Source of the DNA: Clostridium sp. cel8
Lineage (GTDB): Bacteria; Bacillota; Clostridia; Clostridiales; Clostridiaceae
NCBI RefSeq assembly: GCF_014050525.1
Contig: NZ_JACGAG010000002.1
Coordinates: 273,244-337,243, forward strand
DNA length: 64,000 nucleotides
Direction: 5' to 3'
Each line of letters begins with the position of its first letter. Position 1 is the first letter of the stretch. Below the pieces are notes generated by a model. That model saw nothing but the letters and a program-made list of their open reading frames with translations, was not told where the DNA came from and made no database searches. This document shows, in pieces, positions 47,956-56,719 of the stretch. A program made the translations under genes and the position numbers.

Positions 47956-47989
47956 GTACTATCAAATAATAAATATTATTTGATAGTAC
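47956..47989. repeat. Perfect 15-bp inverted repeat
   Basis: GTACTATCAAATAAT and its exact complement flank a 4-base loop. No T run follows on either strand, so it is not a standard terminator. It lies between the convergent argD and thiI genes. Confidence 0.6.
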
Positions 47990-48073
47990 TACTTGTTATT
48001 ACAGAAATAAGCTAAATCTTATATCCTAATTATTCACATACCCCCCTTATATATCGTTTTGTTTCTTTTAGCA

Positions 48074-48112
48074 AAATGGAATAGACTCATCCATCTATTC
48101 CATTTCTTTTTA
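48074..48112 (+). terminator. Rho-independent terminator of the arg operon
   Basis: AAATGGAATAG (48074-48084) pairs with CTATTCCATTT (48095-48105), followed by CTTTTT. Confidence 0.75.
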
Positions 48113-48126
48113 TATAAATTATAAAA

Positions 48127-49269
48127 TTAATCAAAATACTCCATATCCTCTATGGCTTTTTTTACAAGCTTATCAATATCAAGTACACTTTCTGATTTTA
48201 TTATTTCATTTAATCTAGGTTTCGTCTTTGGATGCTTAGGAACAAATATAGTACAACAATCCTCATAAGGAAGTATTGATATATCATAGGTACCTATTTT
48301 CCTTGCCTGATCCATTATATCAACTTTATCCATAGCAATAAGCGGTCTAAAAATTGGTCTATCACTAACATCACTGCTTACTATAAGTCCATCCATTGTC
48401 TGACTTGCAACTTGGCCTATACTCTCCCCAGTAGTTACTGAATCTATACCATACTTTTCCGCAAGAGTACAAGCAATTCTCATCATAAATCTTCTCATTA
48501 TTATAGTAAGTTCATCTTCTCTACACTTTTCAATAATATCCATCTGTATCTCTGTAAATGGAACTACATATAGCCTTATACTTCCTGTATATCCTTTTAG
48601 CACATTTGCAAGATCCTTTACCTTTTGTTTAGCTCTCTCACTAGTATATGGATGGCTGTGGAAATATACACAACTAAGAGTTACCCCTCTCCTAGCCATC
48701 ATATATCCTGCTACTGGAGAATCTATTCCTCCTGATAGCATAAGCATTGTACTTCCATTAGTTCCATAAGGCATTCCACCTTCTGCTTTTATTCTTTCCG
48801 AATATACATATGCATTATCTCTTATTTCAACATTTACAAAAAAGTCAGGATTTTTTACATCTACAGATAATTTAGAACTGTTTTTTAATATGTATGCTCC
48901 TACTTCCTTGCTTACTTCCATAGAGTTCAAAGGAAATTTTTTATCAGCTCTCTTTGTTACAACTTTGAAAGTACTGCCAGAATTATTATTTGCACTTAAA
49001 AGTGCTTGCTTTTGTATACTTTCCATATCAGGACTGATTTCATAAGCTATGCATATTTCAGATATACCAAATACTTTCTTTAATCTCTTTATTGCTTCTT
49101 CTATGTTACTGCATTCTATAAACCATCGTCCCTCATCTTTTATAAATGAATATTCTATTTCACCCATTACTTTTTTTATATTGTCAATAAGTTTCTTTTC
49201 AAATTTTCTCTTGTTAAGTCCCTTTAGAAAAATTTCTGGTGAATACTTAACTAGCAATAATTTTCTCAT
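48127..49269 (-). CDS. thiI: tRNA 4-thiouridine synthase ThiI (short form)
   Basis: A 380-residue protein: N-terminal ferredoxin-like and THUMP domains (SPEIFLKGLNKRKFE), then the PP-loop ATPase LMLSGGIDSPVAGYMM and CYFHSHPYTSERAKQKV. It lacks the C-terminal rhodanese domain of the E. coli protein, so the sulfur must come directly from a partner desulfurase, encoded four bases upstream. The paired nifZ-thiI arrangement is known in Gram-positives. Confidence 0.92.
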   Translation of the reverse strand: MRKLLLVKYSPEIFLKGLNKRKFEKKLIDNIKKVMGEIEYSFIKDEGRWFIECSNIEEAIKRLKKVFGISEICIAYEISPDMESIQKQALLSANNNSGSTFKVVTKRADKKFPLNSMEVSKEVGAYILKNSSKLSVDVKNPDFFVNVEIRDNAYVYSERIKAEGGMPYGTNGSTMLMLSGGIDSPVAGYMMARRGVTLSCVYFHSHPYTSERAKQKVKDLANVLKGYTGSIRLYVVPFTEIQMDIIEKCREDELTIIMRRFMMRIACTLAEKYGIDSVTTGESIGQVASQTMDGLIVSSDVSDRPIFRPLIAMDKVDIMDQARKIGTYDISILPYEDCCTIFVPKHPKTKPRLNEIIKSESVLDIDKLVKKAIEDMEYFD

Positions 49270-50402
49270 ATCTTAATTCTCCTTAAAAATTTTAAAGATT
49301 TGTTCAACACATCTATTGTATAGTCTACTTCTTCTTTTGTATTAAACTCGCTAAAACTAAATCTAATAGTTCCCCTTATTTCATCATTTTTTAACCCAAT
49401 AGCCTTTAACACATGACTATATTCATTATTTTTTGCAGAACAAGCAGATCCTGTAGACACAAATATATTTTTATCTTCAAGCATATGTAAAAGAACTTCT
49501 CCTTTTACACCTAAAAATGATACACTCAAAACATAAGGAGAATAAATTTCTCCTATACTATTTATTTTTACATTAGGAATATCTTTTAATCTTTGAATAA
49601 AATAATTTTTTAATTCACAAACTTTATTAAAGTTATTTTCATAATTTTTATATATAATTTTTGACGCTTCTGCCAAACCACAAATACCAGCTAAATTTTC
49701 AGTTCCTGATCTAAAATTTCTCTCTTGACCGCCTCCATATATAAGTGGTCTTGGATGCAGTCCCTTTTTTAAATATGCAAATCCAATACCTCTAGGTCCA
49801 TGTATCTTATGTCCACTTACAGAAAGCATATCTATATTACACTTTTTAACATCTATTTTATATTTTCCATATGCCTGTACAGCATCTACATGAAACTTTA
49901 CTCTGCTGCTTTTTTTCTTTATTGCTTTCCCTATGTTTTCTATATCTTGCAAAGCTCCAGTTTCATTATTGGTATGCATTATACTCACAACTACAGTATC
50001 CTTATCTATATGATCCAATAATTCATCTATATCTATTTTCCCTTTTTCATCTACATTTAAATAAGTAACTTTCACTCCTATGGATTCAAGATATTTACAA
50101 GTATTTAAAATACTTGGATGTTCTATTTTAGTAGTTATAACGCCATTTCCTGGCTTTAAAAATCCTCTTATTAAAAAATTATTACTCTCACTTCCACCAG
50201 ATGTAAATATTATTTCATCTCTACTACAATTTATAGTAGAGGCTATTATATCTCTACATTCATTCATCTTATTTTCAGATTTTATCCCAAGTGAATAGGC
50301 AGAAGAGGGATTGCCATAATAATTTTCCATATTATCCTTCATTACTTCTATAACTTGATCATATGGCTTAGTAGTGGCACTATTATCAAAGTAAACTTCC
50401 AA
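49266..50402 (-). CDS. IscS/NifS-type cysteine desulfurase (ThiI partner)
   Basis: A 378-residue group I desulfurase: YFDNSATTKPYDQV, FTSGGSESNNFLIRG, VDAVQAYGKYKID, PLP lysine in VSGHKIHGPRGIGF and active cysteine in STGSACSAKNNEYSHVL. Its stop overlaps the thiI start by four bases, so it most likely supplies persulfide sulfur to ThiI for s4U in tRNA. It is distinct from SufS of this window. Confidence 0.9.
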   Translation of the reverse strand: MEVYFDNSATTKPYDQVIEVMKDNMENYYGNPSSAYSLGIKSENKMNECRDIIASTINCSRDEIIFTSGGSESNNFLIRGFLKPGNGVITTKIEHPSILNTCKYLESIGVKVTYLNVDEKGKIDIDELLDHIDKDTVVVSIMHTNNETGALQDIENIGKAIKKKSSRVKFHVDAVQAYGKYKIDVKKCNIDMLSVSGHKIHGPRGIGFAYLKKGLHPRPLIYGGGQERNFRSGTENLAGICGLAEASKIIYKNYENNFNKVCELKNYFIQRLKDIPNVKINSIGEIYSPYVLSVSFLGVKGEVLLHMLEDKNIFVSTGSACSAKNNEYSHVLKAIGLKNDEIRGTIRFSFSEFNTKEEVDYTIDVLNKSLKFLRRIKI

Positions 50403-50611
50403 AATTATTCACTCCTCATATATTCATTCTGTTTACATATAAATATTAAACTGCATTTAAACTAATCAATAATACATATAATATCACAATTACATTGTCA
50501 TAACAAAATATATTTCACTTTAAGTGAATCTTTTACAAAATATCTAATAAAAAAGTAGTATATGCAAATACTAAATTATACATAAACTTTTACACAAGGA
50601 GATTATAGATT

Positions 50612-51331
50612 ATGAAACACAAAAATTTTACTTGCTATTTTTTAATAATTTTATTTATATTGTCAATACTTTTCCTTCCTTCAAAAGTATATTCTATGGG
50701 AAAAGACGGTACATATCAAAAATTAATTTATCTAACATTCGACGATGGTCCTAGTGAAGAAGTCACAGATAAAATACTAGACATTTTAAAAGATAAAAAT
50801 GTAAAAGCTACTTTTTTTCTCATAGGATATAAAATAGATGGAAGAGAGCGTATAATTAAAAGAATAAAAGATGAAGGCCACAGCATAGGATTGCATACTT
50901 TTTCTCATGACTATAAAAAAATATACAAAAATTCAGAATCATTTATAAATGAAATAAAACAAAATGAAAACTCTATAAATAAGGTTATAGGAAAATCACA
51001 AAAAATATTAAGATTTCCATCTGGAAGCAATGGCCATATGGATAGAAGTCTTTATAATGAGCTTCACTCTTTAGGATATAAAATATTTGATTGGAATATT
51101 TGCCTTTCAGACGGATTGGACCACAACACACCTGTAAATAAATTATATGCTGAAGGTACAGCAAAATGCATAAATCCAAATAGAGTATTTTTCCTTGCCC
51201 ACTGTAGTGGAAACAATCAAAATACCTGCAAAGCACTCCCTAAAATAATTGATTATTACAAATCAAAAGGGTACAAATTTATGCAAATTACAGATAAAAC
51301 TCCAGAGTACCATTTTAGAATATCAAAGTAA
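50612..51331 (+). CDS. Exported polysaccharide deacetylase (NodB domain)
   Basis: A 239-residue protein with a signal peptide or anchor (residues 5-28, cleavage possible after VYS), then a NodB barrel: IYLTFDDGPSEEVTD (metal Asp pair), HSIGLHTFSHDY (two metal His), ILRFPSGSNGHMD and FDWNICLSDGLD. Such enzymes deacetylate peptidoglycan or chitin-like chains at the cell surface. ATG 50612 follows AAGGAGAT. Confidence 0.88.
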   Translation: MKHKNFTCYFLIILFILSILFLPSKVYSMGKDGTYQKLIYLTFDDGPSEEVTDKILDILKDKNVKATFFLIGYKIDGRERIIKRIKDEGHSIGLHTFSHDYKKIYKNSESFINEIKQNENSINKVIGKSQKILRFPSGSNGHMDRSLYNELHSLGYKIFDWNICLSDGLDHNTPVNKLYAEGTAKCINPNRVFFLAHCSGNNQNTCKALPKIIDYYKSKGYKFMQITDKTPEYHFRISK

Positions 51332-51343
51332 ATAGAATATGCT

Positions 51344-51378
51344 GAATAACAGCTGCCTTATATGTACAGCTGTTATTC
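51344..51378. terminator. Bidirectional terminator
   Basis: GAATAACAGCTG (51344-51355) pairs exactly with CAGCTGTTATTC (51367-51378). It overlaps the stop codon of the leftward gene and serves both convergent genes. Confidence 0.75.
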
Positions 51379-51873
51379 TATTAAAATAAGCTTGTTGTTT
51401 GCAATATCATATTCATACACATTCCCATTTAATATATCTACATAATACCAACCTGTAGTAGCTATATGATCTTCCATTTCATCAAAAACATGTATTACAT
51501 AGTATTTTCTATTATCTTTCATCTGTTCATGATCAAATATACACTTGGCATTTTTATCACCTTTTTGTGCATATTTATTCACCAGTTCAACAGCTTGATC
51601 TTTAGTAATACCTTTATTAGTATTAATACTAGTATTATCTTTACTAGTATTAGTACTATTTAAATTAGATATATTTTTGTTTTCATTTTTGTTATCTATT
51701 TCTTTTCTTGAATTATTAGATACTTTTTTTGATCTATTTTGCTCAACATTTGAGCTAGAACTTTTCAAGCTATTATGCATTTCACCTCTATTATAGAAAT
51801 ATAACCAAACACCTACTGTTGTACATAGAAATACTATTAGTACACATATTACAACTACCTTTTTTTTATTCAT
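51373..51873 (-). CDS. Membrane-anchored hypothetical protein
   Basis: A 166-residue protein with one N-terminal membrane helix (residues 5-27), then a low-complexity Ser/Asn/Lys linker (about 30-82) and a small C-terminal domain of about 80 residues. That domain begins ITKDQAVELVNKYAQKG and ends GWYYVDILNGNVYEYD, a pattern like PepSY or other extracytoplasmic beta-rich modules. Function is not recognised. It is monocistronic. Confidence 0.65.
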   Translation of the reverse strand: MNKKKVVVICVLIVFLCTTVGVWLYFYNRGEMHNSLKSSSSNVEQNRSKKVSNNSRKEIDNKNENKNISNLNSTNTSKDNTSINTNKGITKDQAVELVNKYAQKGDKNAKCIFDHEQMKDNRKYYVIHVFDEMEDHIATTGWYYVDILNGNVYEYDIANNKLILIE

Positions 51874-51901
51874 AAGATTATCTCCTATAATATAAACATT
51901 T

Positions 51902-52564
51902 TTAAATATTCAATTTTTCCTCAAGTAAAGGAATAACTTCATTAAAATGATCAACTACTACGTCCGCTCTTGAGAGGTCTTGATTGCCTGAATTTAAATT
52001 TCTAAATCCTATGCAATACATTCCTGCATCTTTAGCTGCTGTTACTCCATTTTTAGAATCTTCAATAACAATACATTCCTTAGGTGAAACATTTAAAGTA
52101 TCTGCTGCTTTTAGAAATATATCCGGTGCTGGTTTACTTCTTTTTACTTCATCTCCAGTAATTAAATTATGGAAATAGGACTTTAAGTTAAATTTTGAAG
52201 TTATGATTTTTATTACATTCATAGGTGAAGATGATGCAACTGCCATTTTTAAATTTTTATCATGCAATTGTTTTATGAGATCTGCCACTCCATCTATAGG
52301 CTTTTTATCCACATCTTTTCTCAATTTTTCTATATATAAATTTTTATCTATACTAACGAGTTCATCAAGTGAATATGGCAAATTGTACTTATTTAATATC
52401 TTATTCCATAGACTCATAGTTGTAGCTCCTACAAAGTTTCTCATTTCTTCATCACTTATATTTATATTCAATTCTTTAAACATTCTCTTGTTAATTTCTA
52501 AATGATCAGGTTCACTGTCAATTATAACTCCATCCATATCAAAAATAGCTGCTCTTATACTCAT
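51902..52564 (-). CDS. HAD-superfamily phosphatase/phosphomutase (beta-PGM-like)
   Basis: A 220-residue HAD-IA protein from ATG 52564 after GGAGG: AIFDMDGVIIDSEP (motif I), AVASSSPMNVI (motif II), GDEVKRSKPAPDIFLKAAD (motif III) and VIEDSKNGVTAAKDAG (motif IV). The FDMDGVIIDSE start is shared by beta-phosphoglucomutases and sugar-phosphate phosphatases; no neighbour decides between them. Confidence 0.82.
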   Translation of the reverse strand: MSIRAAIFDMDGVIIDSEPDHLEINKRMFKELNINISDEEMRNFVGATTMSLWNKILNKYNLPYSLDELVSIDKNLYIEKLRKDVDKKPIDGVADLIKQLHDKNLKMAVASSSPMNVIKIITSKFNLKSYFHNLITGDEVKRSKPAPDIFLKAADTLNVSPKECIVIEDSKNGVTAAKDAGMYCIGFRNLNSGNQDLSRADVVVDHFNEVIPLLEEKLNI

Positions 52565-52947
52565 AATACCGCCTCCAAATTGGAATAGTTTCTCCATTTA
52601 TATTTTTATTACATCTAAATTAACGTTAAACCAGTTTATATATTATCATACTAATGTTAATTCATAAATACAAATTTTATTTTTAAATTAATCTTCATCT
52701 TTGTTAAATATGGCATACATATATAAACACACGTTATAATCCTTTTGTTATGCCCACTTAAAATAACAATATTGGTTTAAACCACTTTTAAAATAAAAAA
52801 ATAGAAATAACTAGTGACTTTTTATAAAAGCATTAGTTATTTCTACATAATCTAACAAAACTTATTTTGATTTTTTCTTGAAATCAATATTTTTATAGCC
52901 TCTTCATGAAAATTATAAATGATTTAATTAATAACTTTTAGGAAATA
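52565..52947. other. Intergenic stretch with one hairpin, no gene seen
   Basis: No ORF with a ribosome binding site was found in either strand. There is an inverted repeat TAGAAATAACTA/TAGTTATTTCTA at 52802-52845 with a 20-base loop that contains TTTTTA. It could be a relic terminator or part of a small RNA; nothing further can be said. Confidence 0.4.
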
Positions 52948-53008
52948 AGCAAAGAAGTGGCTGTAACATTAGCATATTTTTTGCTAATACTATAGCCACT
53001 TCTTTGCT
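52948..53008 (-). terminator. Nested hairpin terminator of cfa
   Basis: Outer arms AGCAAAGAAGTGGCT (52948-52962) and AGCCACTTCTTTGCT (52994-53008) enclose a second hairpin, ATTAGCA/TTGCTAAT. The outer stem runs into the cfa stop codon. Confidence 0.6.
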
Positions 53009-54188
53009 ATCTATATAAATATTCTCTTGTCATAGGAATGTCATTATTCAATCCCTTTGTAACTAAAAATTGATGTATATCTACTACTCCATAGTGAAAA
53101 GACGCTGAACAAGCATTTAAGTATAAATCCCACATTCTTGCAAACCTTTCACCCTTTGTCTTTTTAACTTCATCTATGACATTTTCAAAGTTTTCTGCCC
53201 AACATTTTAGTGTCATATAGTAATGGAGCCTCAAACTTTCAAGATCAATAAGATGCAAATCATTATCTGGCATTAAACTTACAAGTTCTCTTACTGAAGG
53301 TATATATCCGCCTGGAAATATATATGTCTTTATCCATTGATTAGCTTCAGTTTCCTTTTGCCCAGTGATGCAATGGAGTAATGCTACTCCTCCTTGAACT
53401 AGCATTGATTTAACTGATTCCATATATACGCTTAATTTATTTCTTCCTAAATGCTCAATCATACCCACACTTACTATTCTATCAAATTTATCTACTTTAC
53501 CTACTAATTCCCTATAATCTTGAAGCCTAACTTCAACTTTATCCTCCAAATTATTATCCTTTATTCTCTGCTTTACTTTATTGTATTGTTCTTTACTTAA
53601 AGTTATTCCCAGTGCATTAACACCATATTGTTTTGCTGCCGATATTATGAGTTCACCCCAGCCACATCCTATATCAAGAAGTCTTTGACCTTTTTTTAAA
53701 TTCAATTTCTTTAATATATACTGAATCTTATTAAGCTGTGCTTGATAGAGAGAATCATTTTCGTTTTTAAAATATGCACATGAATAAGTCATAGTCTTAT
53801 CAAGCCACAAACTATAAAAATCATTTCCCAAATCATAGTGATATTGTGCATTTTCCTTACTCTTTTTTATGTTGTTTGGAATTACTTTATACAATTTCGA
53901 GAATGCTCCAGCATTATTTAAAAAACTTTCCTTATTTTTATATATGGATTCAAGTATCTCTCTAATATTTCCCTTAAAATCCAATGTTTTATCCATATAA
54001 GCTTCTCCAAAAGTCATAAAAGGATCACGCAATATATCTTTTTTAGATATTTTTCTATTAAATATGATTTCAAATTTTTCTTTACCTTCTCCAAATGTTT
54101 CTTCACTTCCATCCCAATACTTTACTTTTACTGGATCTGAAAACAATTTACTTAAAAATTTATGAAAAAACATCTTATCTAAACTCAT
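53007..54188 (-). CDS. cfa: Cyclopropane-fatty-acyl-phospholipid synthase
   Basis: A 393-residue methyltransferase read from ATG 54188, which has AAAGGAGAG. An N-terminal domain of about 90 residues precedes the SAM fold: YHYDLGNDFYSLWLDKTMTYSCAYF, LLDIGCGWGELIISAA (motif I), GITLSKEQY, VSVGMIEHLG and YIFPGGYIPS. It methylenates unsaturated phospholipid acyl chains, a stationary-phase and stress adaptation. Single gene. Confidence 0.93.
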   Translation of the reverse strand: MSLDKMFFHKFLSKLFSDPVKVKYWDGSEETFGEGKEKFEIIFNRKISKKDILRDPFMTFGEAYMDKTLDFKGNIREILESIYKNKESFLNNAGAFSKLYKVIPNNIKKSKENAQYHYDLGNDFYSLWLDKTMTYSCAYFKNENDSLYQAQLNKIQYILKKLNLKKGQRLLDIGCGWGELIISAAKQYGVNALGITLSKEQYNKVKQRIKDNNLEDKVEVRLQDYRELVGKVDKFDRIVSVGMIEHLGRNKLSVYMESVKSMLVQGGVALLHCITGQKETEANQWIKTYIFPGGYIPSVRELVSLMPDNDLHLIDLESLRLHYYMTLKCWAENFENVIDEVKKTKGERFARMWDLYLNACSASFHYGVVDIHQFLVTKGLNNDIPMTREYLYR

Positions 54189-54386
54189 AAGTTTATTCTC
54201 TCCTTTCAATAGAGAATTAAAAAAATACTGCATATAATTAAAAATTACATGCAAACTTTTTAATTTCAAAATATTAATTAATTTTATGTATATAATTTTA
54301 TGGATTAATTGAGAAAATAATAAACAAGAATTAGATTTGAATCCAATTCTATATCACCATACAAAGACAAAACTGATATGTTATAA

Positions 54387-54470
54387 TGGTGCAGGTGAAG
54401 GGAGTCGAACCCCCACGCCATAGGCGCTAGATCCTAAGTCTAGTGCGTCTGCCAATTCCGCCACACCTGC
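54387..54470 (-). tRNA. tRNA-Leu (UAG)
   Basis: A cloverleaf of 84 nt including an encoded CCA. The acceptor is GCAGGTG/CACCTGC, the anticodon loop CTTAGGA gives UAG, and the T loop is GTTCGAC. The short variable arm is typical of a class II Leu tRNA. Confidence 0.92.
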
Positions 54471-54516
54471 ATATAACCTTACATATAAACAATAGATTTT
54501 AATAAACTTAAAACTA

Positions 54517-54592
54517 TGGTGGCTCACCGGGGAATCGAACCCCGGGCAACATGATTAAAAGTCATGTGCTCTACCAACTGAGCTAGTGAACC
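54517..54592 (-). tRNA. tRNA-Lys (UUU)
   Basis: A 76-nt cloverleaf with encoded CCA. Acceptor GGTTCAC/GTGAGCC, D arm AGCTCAGTTGGTAGAGC, anticodon loop CTTTTAA (UUU) and T loop GTTCGATTC. Confidence 0.95.
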
Positions 54593-54596
54593 ATCT

Positions 54597-54671
54597 TGGC
54601 TGGGATGGCAGGATTTGAACCTACGAATGATGGAGTCAAAGTCCACTGCCTTACCACTTGGCTACACCCCA
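54597..54671 (-). tRNA. tRNA-Gln (UUG)
   Basis: A 75-nt cloverleaf with encoded CCA. Acceptor TGGGGTG/CATCCCA, anticodon loop CTTTGAC (UUG), T loop GTTCAAATC. It is the first tRNA of the leftward cluster Gln-Lys-Leu, four bases ahead of tRNA-Lys. Confidence 0.95.
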
Positions 54672-54754
54672 GTAAAAAACTTAACGTATAACACATTTAT
54701 TTATTTTACCCTATAATTTAAATAAAGTCAATACTTTTTTTAATTATAATTAAC

Positions 54755-54797
54755 CCCCATAGATATAATTTTAAAATCTAATAATTTTTCTATGGGG
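54755..54797 (-). terminator. Hairpin after the GGDEF-EAL gene
   Basis: CCCCATAGA and TCTATGGGG pair around a 25-base loop just downstream of the leftward GGDEF-EAL gene. The T tract is weak. Confidence 0.45.
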
Positions 54798-54821
54798 ATT
54801 TAATTCAATTTTAATTTACAT

Positions 54822-56663
54822 CTATATATTTATTTTATTTCTTAGCATATTATCAATATTTTCTGAAGGCATTGGTTTACCAAAATAATATCCCTGAATC
54901 TTATTGCAACTTTTTGTTCTAAGAAAATTAACCTGATCTTCCTCCTCTACTCCCTCAGCTATAACATCAAGATTCATTCTATGTGCAAGATTTATTATCT
55001 CACCTGTTATTATATTTTCATAATCATATTTGCAAATACCATCTATAAATGTTTTATCAATTTTAATAGTGTTTATAGGTATACTTTTTAAATAATTTAA
55101 AGAAGAATATCCACTTCCAAAGTCATCCAATGCTACCCTAATACCCATTTTTTTTAATTCATTAATTATCTTACAATTTTTCTTAAGGGATTCTATAACA
55201 ACACTTTCAGTGATTTCAACTTCAATTGTTTTCGGATCTACATTAGTTTCTAACAGTATTCTCTTTACCATATCAATAAATCCACTTTCTTTAAGTTGCA
55301 CAGTAGAAACATTCACTGATATAAAATCAAATTTATATCCTTTTTTCTTCCAAATAGTACTTTGGATACAAGCCTCTTTAAATACCCACTCACCTATTGA
55401 CACAATAAGCCCAGTTTCTTCTGCTAAGCTTATAAACTCTCCTGGCATAACCCAACCAAACTTAGAGCTATTCCATCTTATAAGTGCCTCAAAACTCACC
55501 ATCTCATTAGTTTCTATATCAACTTGAGGTTGATAGTACAATATAAACTCATTATACTTTAAAGCCTTTCTAATTTCCTTCTCCATTTCACTTTTTCTCA
55601 ATATATCATCATACATAGATTTATCAAAAAACTTATATGAATTTTTACCACTTGATTTTGCCTTGTTTAAAGCTATATCTGCATTTCTCATAATTTCAAC
55701 TATATTTGTTCCATCATCAGGATAAACGCTTACTCCCATACTTACTGATATAAGCACTTCATTTTCTCCCAATTTCCATATTCCACTTATAGTATCCATA
55801 AGCTCTTTAGCATCTATATTAAGATTTTTTAAATTAGTGTAAGGTTTTAAAATCATAAATTCATTTCCATGTTTTCTAGAAACAATTCCTTTATTTTCAT
55901 ATATCTTTTTTATAGCATTTCCTATCTTCTTCAATAACTTATCTCCATATTTATATCCAAATATATCATTAATATTTTTGAAGTTATTTAAATCTATATG
56001 AAATAATACAAATCTATTATAGTAATCTCTATCTATTTTTTTCTGAATTTCATCTTTTAAATAATTCCAATTTGGTAAATTTGTAAGTTCATCATAATAT
56101 GCTTTTTTCCTTATACTTTCATACTTATCTTTAAAGTCTTTCTCTCTTTTTTGTAATTCAATATTTTTGTTTAACCAGTTTATATTATCATTAAATAACA
56201 CCTGAATTACCGAAAACATATTGCATAAAAGATCTACTATCTTCTGAATATATTCAGAAGAATACACAGGTACACTCTTTAAAATATCTGAAACTTCATA
56301 TCTTCTATATTTTAGTGTTGATGTTTCAACTTTCAAACACTCTATATCAGGCTTTTTATAAAATACAGGAGTAGTAAATATAATAACTTCCACTTTATTT
56401 TTTACATATAAAGGTATTCCCATATATAATAGCCCGCTTTTACTTTTATAAATTCCACATATGCTTCCTCTTTTGATTTGATTAACTATATCTCTATCAT
56501 AATTGTCAAACCTTAAACTAATAGTATCATTATCTAAAGATAACATATTTAAAAGTCTTCCATTATATTGGATCAGGCATGTTATTCCAGTTAATTCATA
56601 AAAACTTTTTATAAGTGATCTAATTTTATCTGATTCAATAATTTTTGAGAATTCATATTCCAT
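54822..56663 (-). CDS. PocR-like/GGDEF/EAL protein, degenerate cyclase and likely c-di-GMP phosphodiesterase
   Basis: A 613-residue cytoplasmic protein. Residues about 10-170 look like a PocR ligand-sensing domain (LIKSFYELTGITCLIQYNGRLL, MGIPLYVKNKVEVIIFTTPVF). A GGDEF domain starts at YDELTNLPNWNYL, but its active loop reads RKHGNEF instead of GGDEF, so cyclase activity is doubtful. The EAL domain is complete (SFEALIRWNSSKFG, VEITESVVIES, DDFGSGYSSLNYL, KIDKTFI, IAEGVEEEDQ). It is expected to degrade c-di-GMP under control of the sensor domain. The start ATG 56663 has only a weak GGTG upstream and the transcript is adjacent to the S1 gene. Confidence 0.85.
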   Translation of the reverse strand: MEYEFSKIIESDKIRSLIKSFYELTGITCLIQYNGRLLNMLSLDNDTISLRFDNYDRDIVNQIKRGSICGIYKSKSGLLYMGIPLYVKNKVEVIIFTTPVFYKKPDIECLKVETSTLKYRRYEVSDILKSVPVYSSEYIQKIVDLLCNMFSVIQVLFNDNINWLNKNIELQKREKDFKDKYESIRKKAYYDELTNLPNWNYLKDEIQKKIDRDYYNRFVLFHIDLNNFKNINDIFGYKYGDKLLKKIGNAIKKIYENKGIVSRKHGNEFMILKPYTNLKNLNIDAKELMDTISGIWKLGENEVLISVSMGVSVYPDDGTNIVEIMRNADIALNKAKSSGKNSYKFFDKSMYDDILRKSEMEKEIRKALKYNEFILYYQPQVDIETNEMVSFEALIRWNSSKFGWVMPGEFISLAEETGLIVSIGEWVFKEACIQSTIWKKKGYKFDFISVNVSTVQLKESGFIDMVKRILLETNVDPKTIEVEITESVVIESLKKNCKIINELKKMGIRVALDDFGSGYSSLNYLKSIPINTIKIDKTFIDGICKYDYENIITGEIINLAHRMNLDVIAEGVEEEDQVNFLRTKSCNKIQGYYFGKPMPSENIDNMLRNKINI

Positions 56664-56719
56664 AACTACACCAACCATAATTAATAATTTAAATATAAAA
56701 ATCAAAGATCTATTTATCT

